64,000 bases of DNA from Litoditis marina (taxonomy: Eukaryota; Nematoda; Chromadorea; Rhabditida; Rhabditidae): the NCBI GenBank assembly GCA_964036275.1, contig OZ038433.1:30053485-30117484 (forward strand), written 5' to 3'. Of the stretch, positions 35,817 to 48,159 are shown piece after piece. Under the pieces are notes generated by a model. The model was not told the origin of the DNA, ran no database searches, and saw only the letters and a program-made list of their open reading frames with translations. The first letter of the stretch is position 1. Each line of letters opens with the position of its first letter. The position numbers and the translations under genes were made by a program.

Positions 35817-38800
35817 ATGGGTGCCATGTCCTGCGTCAACGAGTCTGGCCCGATGCCACCACCGCCGCCGCTGCCGCTCGGTCAGATAGCCCTCATGACC
35901 TACTCATGGACCTCCTTCATACTCTACGCAATATTCATCGTGAACAGTATGGTCAAGAAAGACACAATGTTCCGCTCTTCCTTCTTCAAAATAGTCAGAT
36001 ATAATGTACGATCATTCATTTATTTGACACAAGATGTGCAACGGAGGTGCGAAACAAAACGAGACTAAAAGCTTTTTTTCAAAACCATCAAATGCCGAGC
36101 AAACTCTGAACCAGTTAATTATGCAATTGGAACTCAAACATTTGGTTCACAAACTCGACTTGGATTAATATTATTACTCGGGCTGAACTGACAATTTTTT
36201 GATTAGGCACATTTCTGTGTCAAGTGACAATCACAAAACACACAATGGCCTAGTCGAATATACGTTACACTCGCTTCGATACTTTCTAGTTTGAAACCTG
36301 ATCCTACATCTGATATTCATTACAAAATACCTGGTTAACTGAAAAATTCGCCTCAATAACACCAATTTGAGCCCATTTGGGAAACAACGGGAATCGATGA
36401 ACATGTTTCAGGCAGTCGCTGACTTTGTTACTTTTCTCCACCTTGAAATGATGCGAGCCCGCAAATATCGACTATTCGAGATATTCACCAACCACATGCC
36501 TCAAGCTTTCATCAAAATGTCCTATCTTGTCACTCGCTATCTGATTTTAGTGCTGTACCTCAGCTATATTCTATTCGCGCTGAATCGTTTCACCGCCTTC
36601 CGTTTTCCACTCCGTCATAACCAGGTAATAATACCACATGATTTTACATTGTTTACTCCAGGTTGTCTAACTTCGAGTATACGGTATGATGTCTCTTTAA
36701 TTCGTTTTTATCTCAGAACTTGCAAGGTGGTGACCGAATCAACGTTGTAGTTTGATCTAGAAACATGATGTATGTTTTGATGTTGAGACATACATTGAGC
36801 TACGAACAGTGTGGGATAAGGTCACTATTATCGTAGAGACTTGGTCTGGAAAGATCGAATCATCTATAGGTTTTTTTCAAACCGTTGTGTCAGTCAATTT
36901 GGTAGGGTGCGGGGTTTGACGAGCGGCCAGCTCATCTGCGTTCATTTGATCTACACACTCTCTTGTCTCGTCTGCTAGCAAGTTATCAACGACCGCTCGA
37001 CCCGCATCGGTCAATCAATCAAACCCATTGCTGACTTTCTCGGGAAAATGACGACTATATCATACTTTTCCGGTAGGGTTGTTAGAATTGGAATTGGAAT
37101 TGGAATTGGAATTGATAGAATTGAGATAATTATCCAAAAGAATTGCAATTCCAATTCTTTTTGTCTGTCGAAAAGAATTGGAATTGCAATTCCAATTCTT
37201 TTGTATGTCGAAAATGGTTGGAATTGCAATTCCAATTCTTTTGTATGTCAAAAAATTTCTGGAATTGCAATTCCAATTCTTTCGTATATCAGAACAACTG
37301 GAATTGGAATTGGAATTGACTTGATTTTCTCTCAGAATCGATTCAGAATTGATTTACAATTCCATGCTGTTTTTCCTTGTTCATTACCAATTTACCATTG
37401 TTCCTTATGCCTCTCGTTCAATGGAACCAAAGTGAACATTGTTTATCTTCGTTTTTTGAAAAAAAAACTGACATGAAGTTGGGAACACAGTCAATTCTAA
37501 TCAATTCCAATCAATTCCAATCAATTCCAATCAATTCCAATGGAATTGGAATTGAAAATCTGAGATTTCGAGGAATTGATCGGAATTGGAATTGGAATTG
37601 AGCAGTTTTTGAAAATCTAAAAGAATTGGAATTGGAATTGAGTGATTTTGCGAGTTGCAAAAGAATTGGAATTGGAATTGAGTGGTTTTCCAGAATTGAA
37701 AAAGAATTGGGATTGGAATTGAGTGGTTTTTGAGAAACGAAAAAGAATTGGAATTGGAATTGACTTGATTTTTGGAATTGATTAACAACCCTATTTTCCG
37801 GTGTGGAAGAAGAACACCATCTTTATGGCATCACTGTCGATTTGGGTATTGGCGCTACTGATCACTCTGCCTGTATCCCTGATTGAAGCACTAGATCCCC
37901 TAGAAGTGACGATGTGTATTCTTCCGAACGGAATTCTACAAATTGTGCCCGGACGAAACTTCGTTGTACGTTTCACAAAAAGAAACATTTGCGAATTAAA
38001 CGGAGAATTTTCCTCTATAACTTTTTTTCCCAGTTTCTCTCACAATTTTGTGTCAAGTTCGATGAGTTTCAGCATTTGTCAAGCCGTTATGGACAGCGTG
38101 CGGATTGCTTGGTGGAAAGCGCGGTTCAGTGAACGGCCAACTCACCTGCGTACTTTTGATCTACACACTCTCTCGGTTGACAAAAAATTAACGACCGCTC
38201 GCTCAGCACTGCTCAGTAGATTTAGTCATTTGCGTTTTTTTGTGGGAGGGGGGATGAAGATTATCAATCATACACCAATTCAAGACAAAAATTATTGTTC
38301 ATGTTACAGTATGCAATCACCCTAAATGTCTTTGTGCTAGCCGCTGTTGTGCTACTGTGCACATGTTTGTATGCGGCTGCAGTTAACTATGCTGAAAAAC
38401 TGCCAAATAATCAGAAAGACGTGAGTTGCATTTCTTGTATCTCGCAATAATAGAGAGGGCCATGTGATCAACTTTTGTGGTTCTGCACAATAGCCGGTAC
38501 AAAGGTTCGATTTCAAGTGGTGAGCTGGTTTCAAATACATTTGCATTTCTCATCATTCAAGTTCTCATGCACTCATAGCGGCATTTCGCTGAGCTTGTGT
38601 GTTACTTATATGTAATATTAACCCTACAAACTTTTAGATGACGAGAAAAATGGAGAAGAAGTTGCTCGTATGCGCAATCATCTCATTTGTTCCTCTGGTT
38701 TTGGAATGTGCGCGTTCGCTTCTACATCTATACGCATTATGGGCCGAGAATCGAACGATTATATATTATATAAGTCAACTATGGTGAGAATGAATAAAAT

Positions 38801-39212
38801 ACAACTTGAAGAATAGGAATTCTGAAGTGAAGAAGGTGGTACGTTCCCCTCTATCTCAGATTGAACCAATGCATTCCACCAGTTTTTTTAAACTAAAGAT
38901 CTCACTATGGATTTGGACGACTCTAGGGTCGATCTATCTGAAGCACGCCCATACGGTGTATGTTTTTTAATCAGAAAAATACGATATTTTGATTGTTGTT
39001 GTTTTTTGAATGAAAAGTACTACTCTTCCATATTAATGGATTCTCAATCGATCATGTTCATTGTTTGAAGGATCTGGCTGTTCGAGGGTCTGACCAGTGC
39101 TCAATTCTGGACCATCATGTCTATTTCCCCACGCGTGCGAGTGATGATGTTGAACACTTCCATGCCGAGATGCGTGGCAAAAGTTGCTCCGCGGGGCAAC
39201 ACCGTCATTTAA
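35817..39212 (+). CDS. Srg-superfamily chemoreceptor (copy C)
   Basis: Seven-transmembrane GPCR of the nematode chemoreceptor type, presumably acting in chemosensory neurons. Exons: 35817-36005, 36412-36624, 37795-37965, 38310-38420, 38638-38783 and 39071-39212. They total 972 bp, 323 aa. Motifs: N-terminal SGPMPPPPPLPLGQ; TM1 then MFRSSFFKIVRYN; TM3 ending FALNRFTAFRFPLRH; TM4 exon starting FPVWKKN and ending PGRNF; TM6 exon MEKKLLVCAIISF; TM7 GLTSAQFWTIMSISPRVRVM. SSFF, NRFTA and ISPRVR point to Srg/Srv-type receptors. Exon lengths equal those of copy D exactly. Oddity: a 720-bp hAT-like element is inserted exactly at the 5' edge of exon 3, and no AG acceptor is visible next to that exon, so splicing of the middle of this gene is doubtful. 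Confidence 0.72.
37074..37793. mobile_element. hAT-like satellite-bodied element, GGAATT type
   Basis: Ends TAGGGTTGTTAGAATTGG and GATTAACAACCCTA, flanked by a perfect 8-bp duplication TTTTCCGG (37066-37073 and 37794-37801). The body is built from GGAATT/AATTCC hexamer repeats in blocks separated by spacers such as AAAAGAATTGGAATTG. The termini match the CTCGAAA-type elements elsewhere although the interior satellite is different. The right-hand duplication forms the first codons of exon 3 of receptor copy C. Confidence 0.88.
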
Positions 39213-40860
39213 CAATGAAGAGATCATTCGAACAAAAAGAACGAAAAGTTACGGAACTGGTCTGAATTTGGATATCATAATTACTTGATAAGTCTTGCCT
39301 TTCTGGTCTTCGTCTTGCATTATCCTTTCATCGTTTACATATCAGTAGAGGAAGATGTATTTATTGTTAACGTCGCACGTGCAGTCATTCTATTATTCCG
39401 CACGTGCAGTATACTCAATGTTGTTTCTACGATCTGAATTTAAAAGTCGATTAGAAATGAGCCAAGTTGGAAAAGAACATTCGCCGACTCAAAACAAGTT
39501 TGGAGGCTGTTTACAGAACGTTAGTAGCAGCGTGGCGAAAGTTCAAACTGATTTTGATCTCTGAAACCTACTAGATCCTATGGTTTCATCTTATTTCATC
39601 ACACGCTTGACTCACATACATTCATTCAGTCTGACCGCAAACAGTTATGAGAACCGTTGTGCAATTAATATCATCAAACCCAAACTTGATGTTGTTAGTT
39701 TCATACAAAGAATACGAGTATCAGAGCCCGTGAATGATAAGACTGCAAACACTACTAGATTTTCGCTCAAATAGCTCACACGCCTGAGCATACACAGTAT
39801 GGCTGCTAGTACACAATCTCCGTGGCGAGACCCTTAAGGCTCATTTAGCCTTTTACACACTTACTAAACTGTTCGAATTTACACTTATGCAGATTGAGTA
39901 ACGTGAATTTTCTTAGTGGAGGGAAAACACGTTTAAAGCTGTACTTTTACTTCGTTGTGAGTAACTACTCAGCGATGCGCGGGGCGCACGACAGAATTCC
40001 GACTGTCGACATATCCCGACATGTCGCGACGAAATTCAAAATTAGCACTTTTGCGGCAATTCTAGGTGTAAACACATCCCGATCACTTCAATATAGTATT
40101 ATACATATGAATAAACGTTCATAATACACGAATTTCAAGAAAAGAGATAGATTCTCATCATTTAAGGCCAAAAAGGCATTACAATAGAATCAAGTACATA
40201 ATGGTTCTGAATAAACAAAATCACGCTAATTCATTTACAAATCTAGTATTTGCCGGAATAATGTTGGAATTTATCGAAAAAAAAGTGAAATATCGTTTTA
40301 TTGTTCATTACACTTTTGGAATGCTGAAAATTTCACTCATGTTTGAGAAGACACAGAGTAAGACCAAAACTTACCCACTTTGAAGCATTATTTAGAACGA
40401 TATGAGCACATTGACATCAAAAACATTCTCTTGCGTAATAGAAATTGAGGTCACATCTAACCAGTTTTTCGCAACTTGATCGGTTTTGTGTAACCCTTTT
40501 TACAGTTTACCTAAATGTAACCTATTGAACCAAAGTTCGCGGTAGACTAAAGTGTAACCGGATTTTCATTGGAAGGGGTCAAACTATTCAGTTAAAATGG
40601 TTAGAAAAACCAGGTTAGGTCACTAAAATCATTCTAGATACAGAATTCACTCCCCTGGTCGGAATCTGAAAACTTCTCGACCAGGACTAAGCAAGACCCT
40701 CGTCACTTTAAAAACACGAATTGTCAGAGGCAGGATTTCGCGTAGACAGTGAGAAAGCAGCCAGGTTTATTTTTTTTGCTCGCCAAGTCGCTCTCTCTTT
40801 TCTCTCTCTCTCTCTCTCTCTCTCTCGTTCTCTCTCTCTCTCTCGTTCTCTCTCTCTCTC

Positions 40861-40916
<56 letters not shown>

Positions 40917-42019
40917 CATACATGACAATACAATAAATCACAAGCTTTATTTCCTTCTCTATCACTGAGTGTTCTGTGAAGGTGTTGTACGCGTCAGAAG
41001 GCCTTGTCTCTCGTTTGTAAAGCTTCACAAAACCACGCACTGAGCATAATTTCAGCGATTCCGATTAGGTTTTATTAGGTTTTTATCACCTTTTTGCCTG
41101 AAACGAACCGTATGAAACAAAATAATTGTTCTCCATGTAAATATGAGCTGTAAAAAGAGTTGTTGTTGTTGTTTAAAACAATACATTTGTTTGAAGTTAA
41201 GTGCTTAGTAAAAATACAGCTCATAATCGTTCTGAACCTCATTCAAGAGATTGTACATAGGTGAAAAGTCAAGGGCGCGATTTTCGTGACCAAAATCGTC
41301 TCAAATACTGGATTTAGTTTCTTTTTCCTGCTCGGAAAATGAAATAAAATCTAGAGTAGTGCAGCTTGTATTCAAAATCGATCAAAGCGTGGTCGTTACC
41401 AGATTCGCGGCCCTTTTAGGGCCGTTTGGGCCCGCGCCCACTCGATCACCCAAAATCTCTCCTTCAGGGCCTAATAGTCCCTTGACTTTTCATCTGAGTA
41501 TGGCTCTCAGAGAGTTTGGTCACAACCAGATTAACTTCCCTAAAAAAGGGTTACTATATACTCGCCCCATCGCTGAAATCGTACCACCTTGTGTTAGCCC
41601 TACTACAGAAGACCAACCGCGAAGGTTATTCAGTCGGAAGAGCTTAGAATATGATGGTGACAGAAACGGTGCGTAACTAAGCTTGTGGAAAGAAAATCAT
41701 TCTCAGTAAATGCAGTGCATAAGTCCGACGGAATATCATTTACACAGCTGCGTGCCCTCAGTGTGTCATGTTGTGCGTTTTAAGTTTTACTGAAGCTCAT
41801 TTGAGATATGATAAAGTTTTTGTGAAGTACGAAATAACCTTGTTGACTGAAGCTGGCTTCTTCTGATGTATGCTAATGACGGACTCAGCCTCGATATTCG
41901 TGCTCGAACTGCAGGTTCCGAAACCGAGAAGCTCTCCAACTAAAAACGCAACTGAATAAGAGAGAACACGTTTATTCCAATGTTTCTATTGGTTAAGTTG
42001 GTGATAACTGAGTCAGTTT
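39213..42019. other. Intergenic; duplicated 3' flank and a large (CT)n tract
   Basis: 39345-39500 (GAAGATGTATTTATTG..., ACAAGTTTGG) matches 60715-60880 beyond copy D and partly 53451-53520, marking the 3' limit of the receptor duplication. (CT)n at 40796-40915. Plus-strand open frame 41359-41676 has no recognisable family. No RNA genes seen. Confidence 0.45.
40796..40915. repeat. (CT)n microsatellite, about 120 bp
   Basis: Nearly pure CT dinucleotides with a few CG/TT interruptions. Read in any frame it gives Ser-Leu or Arg-Glu runs, which explains the overlapping long open frames on both strands. Purine/pyrimidine-mirror tracts like this can form H-DNA. Confidence 0.9.
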
Positions 42020-45000
42020 TCACGTGAAAAGTATATCAATGTCTGAAAACACTGATAAAGTGTTCATTTGTAAAAAACGGCAAACGGTAAATGAAGAAAT
42101 AGGAGTGAAAATTAGTATACCTGTATGAATCGTATTTGAGATGGCCATCCGATACGGTTTGTTTATCAATAACATTGTCAATACCCCCGCCACTCCGTTC
42201 ATCGATAACACCAAGAGAACATAATTGCAGAGCTCTAAAATAAAAATAAAACTTTGTCTGGAACTTAAACATGACCATCAGTGTTCTTATAAAAAAAACT
42301 TCGAGAGAGAGAGAAGGTCAATGGGAGCACAGACAGTCTGCGTCTCTCTGACCAGCGCACTCTCTCGTTGAGACCGCTACAAACTGCTTCGCCAACTGTC
42401 TGGAAATCTTTTTGAGTAGTTTTCGTTATTTCCACTCTTAGCGTGCAAATGAGATTTTCAGACCGTTTTTCATTATATCAGACGATTTTGTGGAAATCAA
42501 TTTTACTGGTACCTTGCCAAAATCGAAGGGAGAAAGATGTTTGCTGTAAAAGAGAGAGAGAGAGAGAGAGCATGAAGGTCGATGAGACGCAGAAAGTCCG
42601 CCAACATCCTGCGTGTCTTTGACCTCCATGGTATGTTGTCAAGAATTGATCAGGTCGCTAGAATAGCTGGTCATCTCACTATACCCACCAAGGTTTCTGT
42701 ATCTGATCAAGACGGTTCCCACTATAATGAATGCAGGTCCCACGAGAAACATTACATACACCGTCATCTAAAATAGTAATAATTAATAATATTTATAGTA
42801 ATAATTATGATAATGTTAACTATAAAAAACATTATGATGTTTCTCGGCTTTCCCATCACGTCGAGATATGAGTGTCGTGAAAGAGTGCTCAAAACGAGAG
42901 ACGCAGGATGGGATAAAGGTGCCGGAAGGTTCTATACTAGAAATAAATTGAATAGTCACGTGAAGTTAACATTTCAATAAGGCATCGTGCACTTTGTCAT
43001 TGCACTTTTCTGAGTTTTTCTGTGTTTAACTTGTTTCACGTGACTGTGCGATTGACTAACAGTATAGCATTTTTCTCTTACCTGGAAGCAGAGTGTCATC
43101 AGGTATGTCTTATGCATTCTACTGGTTTGTTTTGACATGGATCCAGACTGTAGATGTAGTAGATAGAAGGAGTACATTGCCATCAGAAAGCTACCGCCCG
43201 CCCCCACAACGAATATGGTTGATATATGAACTAGAGAACACCACATAGCGGGTCCTTCGAGAAAATACACCGCCACTCGAGAGTCGTTCAGCATCCCAGG
43301 TACGGGATCGAACAACTTGAAAAATAAACCAGTAACTAGTATAGTCGTCATCATTCCTACTGAGCCTCCTACAGTATCCTTTTCCACTAACTGTATCCTA
43401 AGGAAAGATGAATTTTGTTAAAAATGAGCACGCACAATTTTAGTTATATGCATTTATAGTTGGATGCGAAATTTGCTGATCTCTCTATTAACATGTACGT
43501 TGTTGAAACGAACTCAAAGTTCCGTAATCTTACTGCAGGAGTCTCAATAGGAATGAAAGAGACTATAGCAATAAGATGTAATTGGTGATGTGCTTAAACT
43601 GATCGGGAATTTGCGAATAGTCAGGTAAAGTCATGCTCCATCTGTTGAGAAAGCAGGTGGTCAGTGTAACGAAGTTCAAAGTTTTGGAGCTCTATGCTCT
43701 GGTGGTAAGGTGGACCACAATACAACCCATTTAGATGAGGTCAAGTTTGCAAAACCGTTGGAGGCCGAATGATCAAGTTTCAAGTGATTAACGTTTGGTT
43801 CAGATCTAACAAGAGAACTAGGAAGGGTTGGGAAGAACAGAAAATAGGAGTTCTCCGCATAACATTTTGGAGGATCATGCAAACTAGCAATCACTCCGAA
43901 ACCACATAAGAATACCCACTAACAATATCGCACCAACTTCTCATGAGACTGACTCTACTTTATAGATTGCTATGCTAGAGAATCGAAAGGTAGTGAGAAG
44001 TTCTTCAGGTACTTTTATGAGAAAGTTTGCGTGAATTTCTCATGAGGTTGAAGGGGATTTATATATTTTGAATCAGCCCTAGTGAGACTCCTACAGGACG
44101 CTCGTGAACTTTCGGATGAGTGTTTCAAGATACAAACTTCCTCTTTCTCGGTAAAGTTGTCAAACACTCTTTGTAATGAGGAATCTAATTCGACTGTATT
44201 ATTTGTTAGTTTTTATGAAAACATTTCCACAATAAAAATCTAATGAACGTTCCGTAATATTACTGTAGGAGTCTCAGTAGGAATGAAAAAAACTGTACGC
44301 CGCCAGGGGTTTTGTACCGTTCTTGCTTTCTGCTTCATAGCTGTTTGGTCCTCCAAAACGAAAAGTGTCTCAGGCCCGATGGGTAGTAGAAAAAGAGAAT
44401 ATAAGAAAATCTCAATATATCTTCTTCGAAAGTTGCGTTGAATAAAATGATGCTTAGGCAAAATAACAAAAAATCGATATAGAAACAGATGAGTGACACT
44501 GGCGGCCGTACCTGTAAGCACAGCTGAACTATAACTTCGAACCATATCCACAACAGTTTGATAGGACTTATATACTATAAGTAAATTTAATAGTCACGTG
44601 AAGTTAGCATTCTAATTAGGCATCTTGCACTTTGTCATTGCACTTGCACGTTTCTGAGTTCTCTGTGTTCTACATGCTTCACGTGACTGGGTAATTAACT
44701 AACAGTCTCCTGGTCATTAAAAAAACTGGTAGAAAGTGACTTTTTCTGTTTTTGAACAGAACTTTGAACGTTTTTGAACAGTTTTATGACAATGTGACAT
44801 GCCAGTATTCCATTGTTCGTATCAAATATTCACTCTTCACAGAAAAATATTGCCACTTTACATGTTTTTAGATTGAAAGGTATTTTTGTTGTGAACAGAC
44901 CCCCACCGAAAATCATGAAGAATCCAATACATGTCTGCTGGTGTGTGCTGAGACCGGTGTAGTTGAGAATACCACTAGGATACCCGGCTATGTGCGGTAG

Positions 45001-45905
45001 GAATATAATCGGGGTAGAGCACGAATTAAAGATACATTCAGTCAGTGCCGCCCTGTAGTGTATTCGGTTATATTCTTCATATCGGACAAGTAATCAGCTC
45101 GGTTGTAGACTCTTTATATCTTTTGCCAGTTCGATGGATAAGTCCCTGAATCCACCGAAACGTCGCCACTTCCAATGAACATCTCATCATCTCGTCTTCG
45201 GTTCAACAAATTAAACCCAGCAATCCTACGGTTACAGCTTTAGCAAACAAAAAAGCTGCGTTGTTTTATTTAAACGCTAATTTTTGGGCAAAAGTACGTG
45301 TGATACAGCAACACACAGCAGCACAGCAAAACAAAGTTCTAGTCACAGTAAATTGCCGGAGGTTCAGGTTTTCACCACGGAAACTCCGCAGACGAGGCTC
45401 AATTTGAGTTTAATGATATAAACTACTGTAAAACCACAGCAGAAAACCACTGAAAGATCATGTCTCATTGCTTCACAAGTCCTACTGAAGGGGGGCACAT
45501 CGACGTTGTTTCATGTGATGTTTCAATATGAAAACAGGGTATAATAATAACATATTAACGTTGGTATCCGTCTGGCACCGCAAGAGCTGTTTATAAATGA
45601 GGCTCATGCATGCCTAGTTTTTTACATACGTAAACTTCTGTGGAATCACTTTCTTAATTGAATAGTTTAATATTTCCCACGGCTGAAACAGTGGACGTAA
45701 AAGAAAATAATTATTTTGCATGTGCTCACCATATGACATGATTCAAGAGTAGTTTGCTGTACGTCTTTATGGTGGGCGGTGACTTCAATAAGATACAGTA
45801 GATGGCGACGCCGGTTACCGGTAGTGACACCACCATTCCCCAATGCATCAATTGTACATATAAGGTGGGATGGGCGTAGGGGTCATTCTTTCGCACGTTT
45901 TTCAT
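42020..45905 (-). CDS. Srh-type chemoreceptor, intact (copy B)
   Basis: Seven-transmembrane receptor of the Str superfamily, most like Srh (Sri cannot be excluded). Six minus-strand exons: 45905-45730, 45052-44907, 44511-44318, 43315-43082, 42767-42689 and 42234-42020. They sum to 1044 bp, giving 347 aa with every phase consistent. Motifs: TM1 LYVQLMHWGMVVSLPVTGVA then LKSPPTIKTYSKLLLNH; TM2/loop PHIAGYPSGILNYTGLS; TM3-4 exon with LFLYRFFVILP; exon 4 with FDPVPGMLN and MSKQTSRMHKTYLM before TM6; TM7 NGVAGVLTMLLINKPYR. The start Met was chosen because copy A has a Met at the equivalent position and both exons 1 are 176 bp. The last exon may be extended: a GTATAC after HT could be a donor. Introns carry several MITEs. 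Confidence 0.83.
42300..42660. repeat. Inverted dispersed repeat with GACGCAG/CTGCGTC arms
   Basis: Contains GACAGTCTGCGTCTCTCTGA and, inverted, TGAGACGCAGAAAGTCCG around GAGACCGCTACAAACTGCTT. Related segments lie at 27955-28290, 30720-31000 and 46623-46890. It occupies the same intron in copies A and B of the Srh gene, so its insertion predates the duplication. Includes a short (GA)n run at about 42550-42570. Confidence 0.55.
43345..43567. mobile_element. MITE with CTCCTACAGTA-type ends, copy 3
   Basis: Left CATTCCTACTGAGCCTCCTA pairs with right AGGAGTCTCAATAGGAATG. It lies in intron 3 of Srh copy B, beginning about 30 bp from exon 4; a similar element spans 44075-44293 near the other end of that intron. 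Neither is seen at the matching places in copy A. Confidence 0.6.
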
Positions 45906-46154
45906 TGTGTTTGAAAATGCCGTGAAGAAAGTATGAGTTTGGTTGTCTGTAAAAATAAAAACTAAAATAACTTTACACAAGAAAAGGAGATTTCAGAGCT
46001 GCAAATATAAGTTTTTCGATATGGTTTCGAATGCCAAAACCTTGATTAGAGAGTTAAACTTCAATTCTAGCTGTTCACGTGGAAATTACAAAAACTAGTG
46101 AGTGCGATGAGGTTGCCGAGATAGACTTCACAACAGGGCAGACTATAAACGCAT

Positions 46155-46585
46155 AGGAAATTGGCTACTGTCGATAATTCAGTAAACTACTAGTAGCAAA
46201 ATTTGTCACCGATAACTTAGTAGTCGGTTACCATTAATTCAGTATTTAAATTGCAATATTTCACTAAAATACTACCAAAAAGGTAGTGAACTACTTTTAT
46301 CTAATGTGTCAGTAAACTATCACTATTTCAAAAAATACGAAAATTGTACTAAATTATCACTGAACTCTCACTGAAATGATTAAGTTAATGTGCTCAGTAA
46401 GAGATGTACTCAAAATCGTTTCGACCCTGTATTTCGACACAACTATATTTTGTTGAAATAAAAATAACCTAATATCTCACTGAAATGTTAGTAAATTATC
46501 ACTAAACTATCGATAAACGTTCCATGGAAAAGATGGTAATACTTTAGTGTAAATTTGGTAACATTTCTCTAGTAACCAATTTCCT
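46155..46585. mobile_element. TIR element with AGGAAATTGGYTACT ends
   Basis: AGGAAATTGGCTACTGTCG at the left and AGTAACCAATTTCCT at the right form the termini. The interior is rich in TCAGTAAACTA / TAGTGATAATTT type motifs in both orientations. No open frame; likely a MITE. Target duplication not evident. Confidence 0.6.
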
Positions 46586-47956
46586 GTAGTGAGCAGATCT
46601 TGAAACAGAGAAAACACTTCGGCTTTTCAGTTCGTTTCACACATCGATAGTGATCAGCCATGTTTGCCGAAGCGCACCCTAAACTCAGAACGATTAGCGC
46701 CAATTTTCTGCGATTGGCCGGCTACACAAGCGAGAGACTGTGTAGGTCAATTGGACCGCAGACATCTGCGTCTCTTCGACCTGCGCTCTCTCTCGGTTGA
46801 GGTCACTACAAAATTGGCTGGGAATGGTCCGAGTATTGCAGGGACAGATCTGGCAGCTTGCCAGTCTTTTCATTACAAATGAAAATCCTATGTGGTTTTT
46901 TTTTGTACATATTTATGTGTTCAAAAGATCATGTTTGGAGAATAATTCAAAAATCTCTTTGTGCTAGAAAATAAACATAAAAAAACGGCCAGAAAGGATG
47001 GTTGGATATCACTGTTTTTAGTTTGGACCACCATGTTCCGATGGCCGGCTGCTTGTGGGCGCTGCGCCACCTACCGCAATTGAGTTCAATGGCCAGCTTG
47101 TGCAACAATTTGGGTTAGTCTGGTCGCTGTTGGAAACTTTTCAATCCAATTGGCTCCGCCCACTAAAATTTGCTGTATTGGGCTACTATCGCAGGGTGAA
47201 ACGAACTATACTCCGAGCCGATGGACAGTTCTTTCCATAGCTTAGGGCGTTTTTATACTTTTTGTCGGCGGCAGATACATAGAGCAAAGTATTTCAATTG
47301 ATTGTGTGCGATACGTACAGTACATATACATATCGATAACCAGACTGTGCTCGATGTATCCGGCGCAGACTGAGAAGGGATGAAGTCCCTATAAAACCCT
47401 TATACTGTACTAACAGATTGACATCATAAGCTAAGAAATAGAAGTAGAATGTGGCGGACGTGAGCGAGTCCAGGTGATAATTACAATACAAACATCGTAA
47501 ATGATAACCTAAATTTAAGTCGTCCTTTAATTAACGTCCAACATTGAAAATAATTACCATGACGACCAATCTGCACGGTTTTCAGACAAATTAGAAGAGC
47601 AGGTGCATTGAATCAAACGCAGTGGAAGTTGCGCGAGAAGCGTGCAACACTGAAAAGAGTTAAAGCAGAAATAAAAACTGTACGATTGTTGTTGTATCCT
47701 TAGATGACTAGGACAAACACTAATGGGTTTATTGTACAATCGTCCCCCGCCCCCTTGAGCCGAAATAGGTTGGAATCCGACCCGTAGTACAATCAAAAAG
47801 AGGCATAGATAACTGTAACACTTTTAAATATCTCAGTTGTTACGTGATTGAATTTATGATACGTTTCCGGACGTTTTCGGACAATTTTTGCGCGTCCCCA
47901 TGAAAATAGGCACGTGATGTGGCCTCCGCATTGTGGCCGTACTCAAATTTGCTTAA

Positions 47957-48159
47957 AGGAGACCGGAGAGCAACTTGGTTTCTCGTAAAGCTGCTGTATC
48001 CTACTTTTGATTGGGCGCGTTGCGTGTCGCGCGGCCTTGTCATGTGAATGTCACGTGGACTGATCGAACTAATATACGAGTTATTTCTGCTCTCTGATCA
48101 CAATGAAATCAGAAGCAGCCCGAAACAAAACCTCTGCTCAAGTTGTGCTCTGGTCTCCT
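47957..48159. mobile_element. TTAA-flanked (piggyBac-like) MITE, AGGAGACCGG family, copy 2
   Basis: Ends AGGAGACCGGAGAGCAAC and GTTGTGCTCTGGTCTCCT with TTAA on both sides (47953-47956 and 48160-48163). The interior contains CATGTGAATGTCACGTGGAC, shared with the 35544-35738 copy. Confidence 0.85.

Noticed and set aside
40708..41040. Open frames of alternating Arg-Glu or Ser-Leu on both strands
   Set aside because: They are translations of the (CT)n microsatellite at 40796-40915; no splice or family support.
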